Below are positions 31,352-41,974 of a stretch of DNA of 64,000 nucleotides, piece by piece. Position 1 is the stretch's first letter; each line of letters starts with the position of its first letter. The notes beneath the pieces were generated by a model. That model ran no database searches. It had not been told where the DNA came from and saw only the letters and a list, made by a program, of their open reading frames with translations. Both the position numbers and the translations under genes were made by a program. The stretch is from Leishmania mexicana MHOM/GT/2001/U1103 (Eukaryota; Euglenozoa; Kinetoplastea; Trypanosomatida; Trypanosomatidae), in contig NC_018312.1 in NCBI RefSeq assembly GCF_000234665.1, positions 1,421,791 through 1,485,790 of the forward strand, read 5' to 3'.

Positions 31352-31432
31352 ATGGCGCCCCTGCCCTGCTGCGACGGCTCCCCGCGGCGCTCGGACTCAG
31401 AGGGCGAGGATGGCGGCACGACGACGCTGTGA
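31352..31432 (+). other. Conserved 26-codon mini-ORF, unit 1
   Basis: An ATG in the context GCCGCCACCATGG opens 26 codons (start MAPLPCCDGSPRR, then an acidic Ser/Glu/Asp run, end GGTTTL). All six copies of this flank conserve the frame and stop without indels. It could be a micro-ORF or simply a conserved UTR segment. Confidence 0.35.
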
Positions 31433-31519
31433 AGCCGTCGCGCGCACTCCCTGCACCACATAGTGTTGTTGCTTTTGTTTCCTTATCTATTCCCGTTATC
31501 GTGGCCGCACCCGCCGTTC

Positions 31520-31549
31520 CGCGCTCTCCTCTCTCTCTGCCCTCCGCAG
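31520..31549 (+). promoter_or_regulatory. Splice-acceptor-like tract downstream of A2
   Basis: CTCTCCTCTCTCTCTGCCCT followed by CCGCAG, with the AG at 31548-31549. It is a textbook polypyrimidine-AG and is present in every unit. It may be used for a downstream transcript or may position the polyadenylation of an upstream one. Confidence 0.5.
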
Positions 31550-31706
31550 GTGCAGGACGTGTTCGGTGTTCGACTGTCTGCCTGCGTCCGCGTGCGTGCG
31601 TGCGTGTGTGTGCCTCAGTTTCCTTGCTAAGTCTTTATTATCTGTTTACCTTTCCTGTGTCGTATCTTCCTCTGGGTTGTTTGTTTGGGTGCCTCGTCAC
31701 ACCACC

Positions 31707-32222
31707 GAGTCCTCCCGACGCGGGTGTGGAGAGTGTCTACACCGCATTACGGCATGCCGCGGCTTGAGGCGTGTGAGGGGGGAGGCATGGCATATGCCGG
31801 CAGAGCACAGGGTCTCAAAAGGCCCTGACCTGCGGCTGGCCAACCTCCTCTCTGTGCTCGCCCGGGAGGCACCTAGGCCACCCCCTGTTACCCACGCGAC
31901 TGACGTCGCCGCTTCCGCCCTCGAACCGGACCGTGGTCGCGCCCCGCGTGGACGGAGGCATGCCGTGCACCCTTGTCTCCGCCTTGCGCTGCTAGCGTCG
32001 CACGCACGCGAGGAGGGGACGAGCACGCACAGGATGTGCCGGTGAGGCGCATGCCCCGGATGCGCGGGAGGCGGTGCGTCCATGGCGACCGGGATGCAGC
32101 CGTGGTGCAACGGAGGCGGGTGCGCTGTGCCTGAGCTCGTGTGTTTGTGGACGTGTCGGTGTGGTGTGGCGCCGGCAAGTGCCGCTGTGCGTCCGGCAGC
32201 CACGCCAACCGCAGGCCACCAA
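31707..32222. repeat. SIDER-like degenerate retroposon, copy S1
   Basis: About 516 nt, colinear with S2 and S4-S7. It opens with GAGTCCTCC, has the block GCCGCGGCTTGAGGCG and GCATGGCAT, a near-palindromic GGGTCTCAAAAGGCCCTGACC, CACCTAGGCCACCCCCTG and a terminal GCAACGGAGGCGGG region. Confidence 0.6.
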
Positions 32223-33789
32223 CCCTTCAAACGAGAGGGGCGGAGCACGCGCGCCGGGCCGTGACGCGGTGTGACGCTTTCGTCTCCCCGAGACGGCTCG
32301 CGTTTGCGTCGGCCCGGGACGGCGGAGCGCGTGCGTGCGCGTGCCTCTCGCCCCCTTTTTTGTCGCTTTGTCTTTCCTTCTGTGCTACGTCCCCCCGCGC
32401 GCGGCTCTGTTCGTTATGCCTCTCTCGCACTCGCGCTCTCGTGACGTCCGCTGGGCGACGCCGATGGCGTGCGCGCCGGCACTGGGTTCGCCCCCCTCCT
32501 TCTGCGAGGGGAGGGGTAGGGGGTGCGGCGAGCACCTTGCTGCTGCCAGCGGCGCGGCTGTGCTATGTGCGTGCGTGTGTGTGCCTCGCGGCGACGCCGC
32601 CTCCATGTGCGCTCACTCCTCCTCGTCTGCCCCTCTCTTCTCTGCTGCGCCTTGGCGCTTGTCTCATGCGTGCTTCATGGCGAGGCACGAGGATGGGGAG
32701 CGACACCGCCGGGGTGAGCGCGACCCCCCGCACACCAAAACGGGGATACACCCATGTGCCGGCAGCGGTACGCGCTCCGGCGGACTGGGCAGGCGGGATG
32801 CGGGGAGAGGCACCGCCGACATCTGTGTGTGCGCGGTGGGCGGCACAGGTGGCGCTGCTGCCGGTGCATGTGATGCTGCCGCATGCGGTGCGGTGTGCTG
32901 CTTTCCGGATTGCCCGCGCGGCTGGCGCGCTGGTGGTGGCGTCGCCTCCTAGTAACGTCGCATCGCTGCCGTGGCTCTGCCGGCGTGCGTTGACGGTGAG
33001 CCGTCGGATGCACACGCCACGGCGCGGTGACGCACTGCGACGTGGGGCCCGCGAGGTGCGTGCGAGTGCGGGTGTGTTGCCGAGCACTTGCTGCGGGAGG
33101 ACGCTCGGCGGCTGCGGAGGCTCGGCTGCCTGTGCTGGGATGGCAGGCGTGCATGCACGGGGGCGATGCGGCGGACTGACGCGGTGTGTGCGCGGTGCAC
33201 GGGCGGAGTCGCTGACGCGTGCGCATGCGTGTGTGTTTGTGTGCTGTGGTGCGTGCGTGCGCGTTGGCGAGTGGATGCTGACGGGGCACTGGCGCGCCCG
33301 CCGTCTCCTGGCTGCCTCGTCCTCTCCGCTGCGGGCCTGCGGGCGAGTGTGCCGGTGCCTGCGGACGGGCTTGGATGCGCTGCAGCCGGTGATGCCGGGC
33401 CCACTGGTCGCCCTCCGTTCCGCGACCCCTCTCGGACGCTGTAGGGGGCGTGCCGGAGCGGTGTGCGCCGTAGGCTGCTGCGGTGTTGCCGGTGCGGAGG
33501 GGGCCCCTCCTCCGCTGTGGGCCGGTGCGCGGATTGCGGGTGTCGGGGGAGTGCGCCCGTGGCGTGGAGGGCCCTTCCGTGCGGCAGCTGGCTGGAGGCG
33601 GCTGCGAGGTGGTCGGTGGAAGGCGCCCGCGCCGGCTGCCGGGAGAAGGAGCGGATACGGACCTCTGACGAGCGGGGGCTGGACTGGGAGGGCGTGTGTG
33701 TCGCCGCCGTTGAGGTGGTCGGTCGCTTTCCTCTGTACTGACGAAAGAGGACTCGCGTGCGCTCGTGTCCGTTGCCTCCTCCGTGTTCG
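32223..33789. other. GC-rich unit spacer (unit 1)
   Basis: It contains a C6T6-type pyrimidine tract (about 32350-32380) and long open frames on both strands that reflect GC content. The sequence is conserved in the other units, but I see no domain. Part of it may be very old X or tuzin sequence (a segment near 32840-32945 reads VALLPVHVMLPHAVR). Confidence 0.5.
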
Positions 33790-34900
33790 ATCAGCGGGGT
33801 GGTTGGCGTTGTAGCACCTGCTGTACTGGGCATCCACGGTGGGGCGGATTGGTCACTGCTTGCCGCGTAGAAAGTAACTGCGGCGCCGTTTGCCGCGGAC
33901 GCCGCGGACCGGAGTGCGTGGACGCTGTGGTCGTCGTTGCTATGGAGATGCCACCGCCGCCCAGCGCTGCCGGTGCCATTTGCTTGAGGGCGGCGTGACG
34001 TGGGCCCTGCTGAGCACCCGCCCTGTCCACATCCTCATTGCCGACCCGTATTGCCCAGGCTGGTACGCGGTGCGGACCCTCATCGTCGTGCTCTCGACGA
34101 TCCGCGGCGCTGCATGGAGGGAGCCGCGACGGAGCGCTGGCCTTGAGGGGCGTCGTGGACTGCGTCCTCACTCGGGCGCTGTTTTCGTGCGGGCTCCCCG
34201 CCGGCGGCGTGCGCTCCCGGGACGAGCGGAGGATGGACCCCGTGGCCCTGATGTTTGACCGGGAGCAGGCGCATGGGACGGTGAGACGGGCCGAAGGGGG
34301 CCGACGCTGGCAGGGGAGCGGGAGATCGGGGTGCCACTGCCACGGGTCGAGCACGGGATGGGGAAGGGAGTGGGGGACGGCGGGAGCGGACAGGAGGAGG
34401 GCGAGGCAGCGGAATGGAGCGGGCGCGCTGTTGCACGCGTCCCGTGGCAGCCGGCACCCGCACGCGCCGCTGTACCGCTGGTGGAAGTCCGGCAGCTCGC
34501 GGGAAGCGCGGGGCGACTGCGGCAGAGCATCTGGAGCGCGACAGGGTGGGCGCCGCGTGGCAGCCTCTGAGATCGGGGCCGGCTGTTGGCGGGCAGGAGG
34601 GACCTGGCGATGGACCGGCGCGCGGCGGTGCTGTCCATCCGCGGCATGGGGGCGTGGCGTCCGGCGGGGCGCGGGCGTGGCCGGGAGATGCGTGCTGTGC
34701 GAGGGCTGGACGGGGACTGCCCCACGGGCCGACGCGGCTGGTCACGGCCCCGGGAGCAGCGTGTCCCTCCGTCCGCATCGCCTGTGTGACGTGCGTGGCG
34801 ACGGAACCGCGTGCCTGGCTGTGTGGGTGCTGCGGCCGTGTGCGCGGCACTGCGGGCGGAGCGGAGGCGCCGTGTGTGTGGGGGGAGGAGGGGCTGTGGC
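33790..34900 (+). pseudogene. Relic of unrecognised gene family X, copy 2
   Basis: It contains ILIADPYCPGWYAVRTLIVV (about 34033-34092), then in another frame MDPVALMFDREQAHGTV (about 34233-34283), then LLAGRRDLAMDRRAAVLSI (about 34583-34640) and a segment coding AVRGLDGDCP in one frame and LCEGW in another. These match copy 1 at 14870-16440 in order and spacing. Several frame changes and stops make it non-coding today. It lies just 5' of the tuzin relic, the same neighbourhood as copy 1. Present only in the long unit. Confidence 0.5.
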
Positions 34901-35280
34901 AAGGGTTGCTCGCGTACCCGCGCGACGTGCCCGCCTCAGAGAGCCCTGCGGCCGTTTTCTGCGGAGGGCATCGCAGCGCGCGGTGCGGCTGCCGTGGTGA
35001 AATGGTGCGACTGCGGCCGTGGCGCGGCCGGCTCCGTCTTCTGCGTGGCGGGAGGGAGACATGGGCTGAGGGGGAGCGACTGCTCCTGTGGCCGCGCGGT
35101 GTGCTAGGAGTGAGCGAGCCAGTGCGCGGATCGACGGCATGCGGGCTGCAGGCTGATGTTGAGGCGCGGGGTCGGCGATTCCGGCGGCATGCCGGCTGGG
35201 TGTCGCTCTCCGTAGCGGCGACGAAGCGGCAGTGGCCCCCAGGCGCTGGAGGGGTGGCTTGCGACGGGGATGCGAGCGGT

Positions 35281-36413
35281 GTCTGCCTTGGGGGAAGAGC
35301 CGTGAGGAGGCTGCGCGCGGAGCGGACGGGCAACCGGACGATGGCCCCGCTGGGGCGTGCGCTGCGACGACTGCGGCTGAGGGCCGGGCTCGTGGCGATT
35401 GCTGCTGGTGGACTGTGGCGGCTCCTGGAGGGTGCGGGGCGGCTGCCGTCTGTGCGGTTGCGCTTTGCGCTGGGTGGCCGCTGACTGGTCGCGCTGTGCG
35501 GGAGCGCCGGGGGTGAGCTGGAGGAACGGTACCCGTGTGCCGCAGCGAGCACGCGACGGCGCAGCTGCGCAGGGCCGCTTTGCGGCGAAGACGCGCTGCG
35601 CGAGGGTGCGTGCAGGAGGCGCGACCGCCATCGGCGTCGCTGTGTGCGGCAGCGGTGCCAGCAACGACGGTGGCGCTGCACTCGTTGGCCGGGAACGCGG
35701 CGCATCGGCTGTCGAGGGGCGTGAGCCGGGACGGCGCGGGGCCGCTGGGTTTTGGCCGGTGCTTGACCTGCTAGGCGCAGCACACCGTCGCACTGTGGGC
35801 CTCACCCGGTAGTGTGTGTGCGGTGGAGGTCGTTGTGCTGCGCTGCAATGGGCGGCATGGACACGATCGGCGGTGTCGTGGACGTCGGCAGCACGAATGC
35901 CCTTGGTGTGCCGCTCGTCGAGGCCTGTGGCGACCCGCTCGGCGTCATGTCGGCATCATGTTGGACCTTGACGTCAATGCTGAATGCCGGGACACTCGTG
36001 GCTGCGCGGACGCCGCATGTGCGACACCGTGGCGGTGCTGCGGCCGGTGTCGGTGGCCGTGGCGCACACGCTGCTGCCCCTGCTCTGGACCTCTACGCGG
36101 ACCTGTAGTTGGACCCCGACTGGAGGCGCTCTGGCCGGCGCACGAGCACCTCCGGGGCTGCGTGGAGGCTCTCTGCGGGGAGGTGTTTGTGGACGCGGTG
36201 TGCCGTGGCGGAGGCGGCTTGGATGAGCTGCTTGCCGCCTGTGACGGGCGCGGTATCTGTTCGGGAAGGCGCAGGGATGCCAGGCTGCTGAGGGCTGTGC
36301 GGCGCTGCGGGACATGGCGCTGGGCGATCGCGCAGGGTGTGCGAGGGTGCTCGGCGGCAGGCCTGTGCGCTGCGCCTCCCGGTGGTGCTGGCTGTAGGCG
36401 CGCTGTGAAGTGA
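35281..36413 (+). pseudogene. Tuzin relic in unit 1 (longest of the array)
   Basis: Recognisable blocks run in tuzin order. A helix-like LRAGLVAIAAGGLWRLLEG followed by PSVRLRFAL (about 35380-35475) corresponds to the membrane segment and the QRSYQMRFAV block. ALGVPLVEACGDPLGVM (about 35898-35949) corresponds to ALGVPHVEACGDPLDFI. ALDLYADL and CGEVFVDAVCRGGGGLDELL (about 36080-36235) correspond to LDFYTVPN and the GTNSNDLDELLAA block. The Walker A motif is gone, and frames change between blocks. Confidence 0.7.
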
Positions 36414-37329
36414 GGATGTGATGGGTGAGCGCGGGTGGTGTGTGTGTGCGAGCGCGTGTGTGTCTGGGCGGAGGGGCGTGTGCACGGATGCAGGGCCCCC
36501 TCGCGTGCTGCGACTGGCACCGGCGCCTTCGTCGGCGCATCGCGCGCACACGGTGTGGCTGCGTCTCACACCCCCTGCTCGCTGCTGACGTCTGTCTGTG
36601 GTGTGGTGCGGTGTCTGTGCGTGTTGGGTCCGTCTGCGCAGCCGCCGTGCCCCTGCCTGCTGTGTGCCGCGACGGGGGCTGTGTGCTTGTGTGCTGGTGT
36701 CTCCCCCGGCGGTGCTGTGGTCGGTGTGTGTTCTGCTGTGCGGGCTGGTGCTCGGGTGCGATGGTGCGTGGTGACGGTGCTGCATGCCGCCCGCCCGCAC
36801 GCCGTGGCGGCCCGGCTCGCCTGCGCACGGGCCTCCATCGTGGCCGCGCAGGCGCTCGTTTGGCGACGCGGAAGCGAGAAGGACGCAGCCGGAGGCACCG
36901 GGCGGTGTGCTGTGCGCCTGCGTGTCGTTGCACTCTCTCCCCCTCGTCCTCGCCGTGCGGCGCGCGGCACATGCGCCGGCCTCCTCTCCTGCTGCTTTTT
37001 GTCTGTGCGCATGCCAGCCAGCGGCGCATCTGCCCCCGCTGCGCACGCCTGGCAGTCTCCGCTGCCTGTGACCTCCCCCTGCCTCCCCACTCTCTGTGTC
37101 TCTGTCCCCTCCTCTCTCCTCGCCCCTGTCCGTCTGCGTCCTCTCACAACACGCGCGCACCACCCACCGCACACCGACAACGCGCGCATGAACGTGCGAC
37201 GCAACGCACCTGTGCATGTGCTGTCAAGGCTCTCCCTCGCTGTCTCCGGCCTGCACCCCGCGCCCTCCTCGCCCGCTCTGTTGCGCCGTCTCGACCCCCA
37301 GACCCTGCGCCTCGCCCTTTGTGCTGTGT
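36414..37329 (+). other. Conserved pre-amastin spacer (unit 1)
   Basis: About 0.9 kb, highly conserved upstream of A3, A4, A5 and A6 and again after 63377. It includes (GT)-rich sequence and becomes C/T-rich towards the amastin acceptor. No gene is supported, although frames stay open. Confidence 0.55.
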
Positions 37330-37351
37330 GCCTCCGCATCGCCTCTCTCAG
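37330..37351 (+). promoter_or_regulatory. Probable spliced-leader acceptor of amastin A3
   Basis: TGCCTCCGCATCGCCTCTCT then CAG, with the AG at 37350-37351, 23 nt before the ATG. The same short leader is found before A4, A5 and A6. Confidence 0.65.
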
Positions 37352-37374
37352 CTCTGCGTTGTGCGGTCTCGAAA

Positions 37375-38001
37375 ATGGCGGCGAAGCTCGGCGTCATCAT
37401 CTACGTGGTGCTCCAGCTCATCGCGTTCGTGTGCGTGATCATGGGCACGGGGGTGGATATGTTTTACATCAAGCCGGACTTCAGCTTTGGCTTGAGGGTG
37501 TGCATCACGCTGTGGGGTGAAAAGACCGACTGCCGAAAGCTCAAGGTTACCAACCCCTCGGACTTCCGGTGGTCGCGGTGCCCGCGCATCCGGGACAACT
37601 TCCGGCTTGCTCAGTTGCTCGCTATCATCTCTGCCGTCGTGTACGGCTTTGCGTTCCTCTTCGGCTTCCTTTTGCTGTACTGCTGCTCTGGCTTCCGCTG
37701 GCTCTGCCTGGCGCTGAACATCGTCGGTGCTGTCACTGCTGGTTTTGTCTGGGCGCTCATGGTGGTGACCTACCGAATTGAGGATCCTCACTGTCAGCAG
37801 CTGAGTAGAGGCTTCGATTTTGGCACGGGCTTCGGTCTAATTTTGTGCGCCTGGGTGCTGGATATCCTCGACCTCATCTTCCTGCTGCTCCCGTGGCAAC
37901 TCGGGGAATCCGGTGAGAGTGAGGAGCCGAAGGAGCAAACGGAAGAGATGCAGGAGGAAGAGTCAATGCCAGAGGAGGAGGAGTATAAGGAAATGGAGTA
38001 G
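37375..38001 (+). CDS. Delta-type amastin A3 (acidic-tail subtype)
   Basis: 208 residues. Helix 1 (LGVIIYVVLQLIAFVCVIMG), signature CITLWGEKTDC in the first loop, then helices LLAIISAVVYGFAFLFGFLL, LALNIVGAVTAGFVWALMVV and LCAWVLDILDLIFLLLPW. After PWQLGESG it carries a Glu-rich cytosolic tail of about 30 residues, a trait shared only with A2 among the visible copies. The start lies 23 nt after a strong acceptor AG; the longer in-frame extension is ignored because the mRNA would not contain it. Expected at the amastigote surface; expression is probably controlled through the repeats downstream. Confidence 0.95.
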   Translation: MAAKLGVIIYVVLQLIAFVCVIMGTGVDMFYIKPDFSFGLRVCITLWGEKTDCRKLKVTNPSDFRWSRCPRIRDNFRLAQLLAIISAVVYGFAFLFGFLLLYCCSGFRWLCLALNIVGAVTAGFVWALMVVTYRIEDPHCQQLSRGFDFGTGFGLILCAWVLDILDLIFLLLPWQLGESGESEEPKEQTEEMQEEESMPEEEEYKEME

Positions 38002-39298
38002 GAGGGAGAGTGCGGCAGGAATGCACGGTGGAGCTTTGCGGCAGCGCGGCAGCTCCACCGAGGCGTCGCCGTGGAGGGGCCGGGTGAGCTGCTGCCGTCG
38101 GGACAGACGGAGGGCGCGGAGGCTGCGGACGCTGGCCTCGGTCTTTCGCCGGCACCCTCTCTCTCGCCGCCGCCTGGTGCGTGCGTGTGCGGCGCGGGTG
38201 ACGCGTTGGCGATGCGGTGCAGCGGCGCACGCGCACCCTGCACGCACGTCGTGATGAGCCCTTCTCAGTTTCTGCGCTGCGGCGTCTGTTTCCCCGTTTG
38301 CATGGTGCTGCGCGGCTGTCGGTGCGTGCGCGCTCCCTGTCGAGTGTCGATGTGGCTTCGCTGTCGAGTGCGCGTGCTGGCGTGATGACGGTTTCTGCGT
38401 GGCCGTCCTCGTCCTCTCCTGCGCGTTTCCTCTGCGCCGTGCCCGCCGCTCCGTCCGCTTTTGCCTGTGCTGCGCTGCACGGCGCCTTGCGCTCTGCAGT
38501 GGGCGACGCACCGTTAGCGGGGATGGGCGCACCGACGACCCTGCCCTAATGCATGCCGGCGCTACGTCCCTTTGTGAGCCGAGAGCGCGAGAGGGGCAGC
38601 GAGGGGATGCGACGGCCGCCGCCAGGGTCGGACGGTGACCGCGGGAATGCGACGGAGCGTGGCGGCGAGGGGGCGCGGAGGGCAGGGGGGTGATCAGACG
38701 GACGCACTTGAGAGAGCGGCGGGAGGCGCAGCGCCGCACCGCGTCTCGGTGGTGTCTCTCTCGCGTCCGCGGTGGCCGCCGCCCTCGCATGTCTGCCTCA
38801 CCCCCTGCGGCACACCGCACGGACTGCTCGAGGGGAGACGGGGTGCGCTGGCGTGGTGGTGGCGGGTGCAGGCGACACACCGGTGCACACGCAACGCCAG
38901 AGGGGGGGCGATGGCAGGTCTTGCTCTTCTTCCTTCGCGCCTCATGCACGCCCTACGTGTGCGCGCACGCGTAAGCACCCGCTGCTGCACAGGAGGGCAC
39001 CCCCGGCGTGCAGGGGAGTGCGGGGCCGGCGAGGCGTGTGGGAAGTCGGAGGCGGCTCCGATGCAGCTGCGGAGGCAACGTGACGTCGGGCATGTGCGTG
39101 TGGCGCTTGCGCGTTGCTGCTCTCTGGAGCCATCCTGACGACCGCGCGCTGCGCTCCTCTCCGTCTCTCGCTTGTTTCCGGTTTCGCGTCGACGCGCGCC
39201 TCCCCTCGATGGGCTACTGTGCCGCACGGCGTGCGCGTGTGTGCGTGTGCCCGTGTCCCTGTGACCGTCCACCCCCTTGGTCAGTGGATGGCGCTACC
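38002..39298 (+). other. Conserved 3' flank of amastin A3
   Basis: Nearly the same sequence as after A2, with small indels. Probable proximal amastin 3' UTR. No gene is supported. Confidence 0.6.
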
Positions 39299-39379
39299 AT
39301 GGCGCCCCTCCCCTGCTGCGACGGCTCCCCGCGGCGCTCGCACTCAGAGGGCGAGGATGGCGCCACCACGACGCTGTGA
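39299..39379 (+). other. Conserved 26-codon mini-ORF, unit 2
   Basis: ATG and stop are conserved. It differs from the unit 1 copy by a silent Leu codon change, Asp to His, Gly to Ala and a silent Thr change. Confidence 0.35.
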
Positions 39380-39465
39380 AGCCGTCGCGCGCACTCCCTG
39401 CACCACATAGTTTTGTTGCTTTTGCTTCCTTATCTATTCCCGTTATCGTGGCCGCACCCGCCGCT

Positions 39466-39496
39466 CCGCGCTCTCCTCTCTCTCTGCCCTCCGCAG
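39466..39496 (+). promoter_or_regulatory. Splice-acceptor-like tract downstream of A3
   Basis: C/T repeat followed by CCGCAG, with the AG at 39495-39496. Confidence 0.5.
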
Positions 39497-39653
39497 GTGC
39501 AGGACGTGTTCGGTGTTCGACTGTCTGCCTGCGTCCGCGTGCGTGCGTGCGTGTGTGTGCCTCAGTTTCCGTGCTGAGTCTTTATTATGTCTTTGCCTTT
39601 CCTGTGTCGTATCTTCCTCTGCGTTGTTTGTTTGGGTGCCTCGTCACACCACC

Positions 39654-40170
39654 GAGTCCTCCCGACGCGGGTGTGGAGAGTATCTACACCGCATAACGGC
39701 ATGCCGCGGCTTGAGGCGTGTGAGGGGGAGGCATGGCATGTGCCGGCAGAGCACAGGGTCTCAAAAGGCCCTGTCCTGCGGCTGGCCAACTTCCTCTCTG
39801 CGCTCGCCCGGCATGCACCTAGGCCACCCCCTGTTACCCACGCGACTGACGTCGCCGCTTCCGCCCTCGAGCAGGACCGTGGTCGCGCCCCGCGTGGACG
39901 GAGGCATGCCGTGCACCCTTGTCTCCGCCTTGCGCTGCTAGCGCCGCACGCACGCGAGGAGGGGACGAGCACGCACAGGATGTGCCGGTAAGACGCGTGA
40001 CCCGGATGCGCGGGAGGCGGTGCGTCCATGGCGACCGGGATGCAGCCGTGGTGCAACGGAGGCGGGTGCGCTGTGCTTGAGCTCGTGTGTTTGTGGACGT
40101 GTCGGTGTGGTGTGGCGCCGGCAAGTGCCGCCGTGCGTCCGGCAGCCACGCCAACCGCAGACCGCCAACC
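39654..40170. repeat. SIDER-like degenerate retroposon, copy S2
   Basis: Full-length family member, about 517 nt, colinear with S1. Confidence 0.6.
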
Positions 40171-41589
40171 CTCCAAACGAGAGGGGCGGAGCACGCGCGC
40201 CGGGCCGTGACGGGGTGTGACGCTTTCGTCTCGTCGAGACGGCTCGCGTTTGCGTCGGCCCGGGACGGCGGAGCGCGTGTGTGCGCGTGCCTCTCGCCCC
40301 CTTTTTTCTCGCTTTGTCTTTCCTTCTGTGTTACGTCCCCCGCGCGCGGCTCTGTTTGTTATGCCTCTCTTGCACTCGCGCTCTCGTGACGTCCGCTGGG
40401 CGACGCCGACGGCGTGCGCGCCGGCACTGGGCTCGCCCCCCCCCCCTTCTGCGAGGGGAGGGGTAGGGGGTGCGGCGAGCACCTTGCTGCTGCCAGCGGC
40501 GCGGCTGTGCTATGTGCGTGCGTGTGTGTGCCTCGCGGCGACGCCGCCTCCATGTGCGCTCACTCCTCCTCGTCTGCCCCTCTCTTCTCTGCTGCGCCTT
40601 GGCGCTTGTCTCATGCGTGCTTCATGGCGAGGCACGAGGATGGGGAGCGACACCGCCGGGGTGAGCGCGACCCCCCGCACACCAAAACGGGGAGAGACCC
40701 ATGGGCCGGCAGCGGTACGCGCTCCGGCGGACTGGGCAGGCGGGATGCGGGCAGAGGCACCGCCGACATCTGTGTGTGCGCGGTGGGCGGCACAGGTGGC
40801 GCTGCTGCCGGTGCATGTGATGCTGCCGCATGCGGTGCGGTGTGCTGCTTTCCGGATTGCCCGCGCGGCTGGCGCGCTGGTGGTGGCGTCGCCTCCTAGT
40901 AACGTCGCATCGCTGCCGTGGCTCTGCCGGCGTGCGTTGACGGTGAGCCGTCGGATGCACACGCCACGGCGCGGTGACGCACTGCGACGTGGGGCCCGCG
41001 AGCTGCGTGCGAGTGCGGGTGTGTTGCCGAGCACTTGCTGCGGGAGGACGCTCGCCGGCTGCGGAGGCTCGGCTGCCTGTGCTGGGATGGCAGGCGTGCA
41101 TTCACGGGGGCGATGCGGCGGACTGACGCGGTGTGTGCGCGGTGCACGGGCGGAGTCGCTGACGCGTGCGCATGCGTGTGTGTTTGTGTGCTGTGGTGCG
41201 TGCGTGCGCGTTGGCGAGTGGATGCTGACGGGGCACTGGCGCGCCCGCCGTCTCCTGGCTGCCTCGTCCTCTCCGCTGCGGGCCTGCGGGCGAGTGTGCC
41301 GGTGCCTGCGGACGGGCTTGTATGCGCTGCAGCCGGTGATGCCGGGCCCACTGGTCGCCCTCCGTTCCGCGACCCCTCTCGGACGCTGTAGGGGGCCCCT
41401 CCTCCGCTGTGCGCCGGTGCGCGGATTGCGGGTGTTGAGGGAGTGCGCCCGTGGCCTGGAGGGCCGTGCCCTGCGGCAGCTGGCTGGGGGCGGCTGCGAG
41501 GTGGTCGGTGGAAGGCGCCCGCGCCGGCTGCCGGGAGAAGGAGCGGGTACAGACCGGGGGCAAGCTGCGGCAGGGCTGAGAGGGTGTGG
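40171..41589. other. GC-rich unit spacer (unit 2)
   Basis: Colinear with 32223-33654, but without the 35-50 nt after GCTGTAGGGGGC seen in unit 1. No gene is supported; open frames on both strands follow the GC content. Confidence 0.5.
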
Positions 41590-41760
41590 GTGACGCAGCA
41601 CCTGCTGCAGGTGGCATCAGCAGTTGAGGGGATGGACGCACCGCATGCCGCGGCGCAAGCAACTGCGGNGCTGTCCTTTGCGGGCGGCCACCTGCCTGAG
41701 CGCCTGGACGCGGTGCTCGCCGGTGCCATGGGGGGATGCGAGCACTGCGCGCGCTGTCAA
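41590..41760 (+). pseudogene. Short fragment of gene family X
   Basis: It reads VASAVEGMDAPHAAAQATA and, further on, LDAVLAGAMGG, matching VSKVERADAPQAAAQAT and HAVLPGAMG of X copy 1 (about 15248-15375). One ambiguous base (N at 41669) lies inside. Confidence 0.45.
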
Positions 41761-41974
41761 GCACAGCGGGCATGGTGTATCACGTCCAGGCAAGGCAGCA
41801 GGAGGCTCGGGAGGGGAAGCGCGAGTGATGGGGGACAAAGGCGCAGAAGTATGCACGCTGATCCGCCCCACCGCGCATGCGTGCGAAATGTGCGGCGTCT
41901 CCTGCGCCCGATGGGGCGGGCCGATGCGGCACAGATGCCGGAAGCCTGTAAGGAACACCCCGAGTTACACCCTC

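Larger units (their letters stand above)
30130..38001 (+). repeat. Array unit 1 (long form, A2 stop to A3 stop, about 7.9 kb)
   Basis: First full repeat unit: 3' flank, mini-ORF, acceptor-like tract, SIDER-like element, GC-rich spacer, X relic, tuzin relic, pre-amastin spacer, amastin A3. It is longer than the later units because it keeps about 2.0 kb (33655-35643) between the sequence GAGCGG and GTGCGGCAGCGG that the others lack. Confidence 0.75.

Noticed and set aside
32141..33814. A 557-codon sense frame in the unit 1 spacer
   Set aside because: The frame is broken at different places in other units and has a biased Arg/Ala/Cys composition without motifs; it is treated as spacer with possible ancient coding content.
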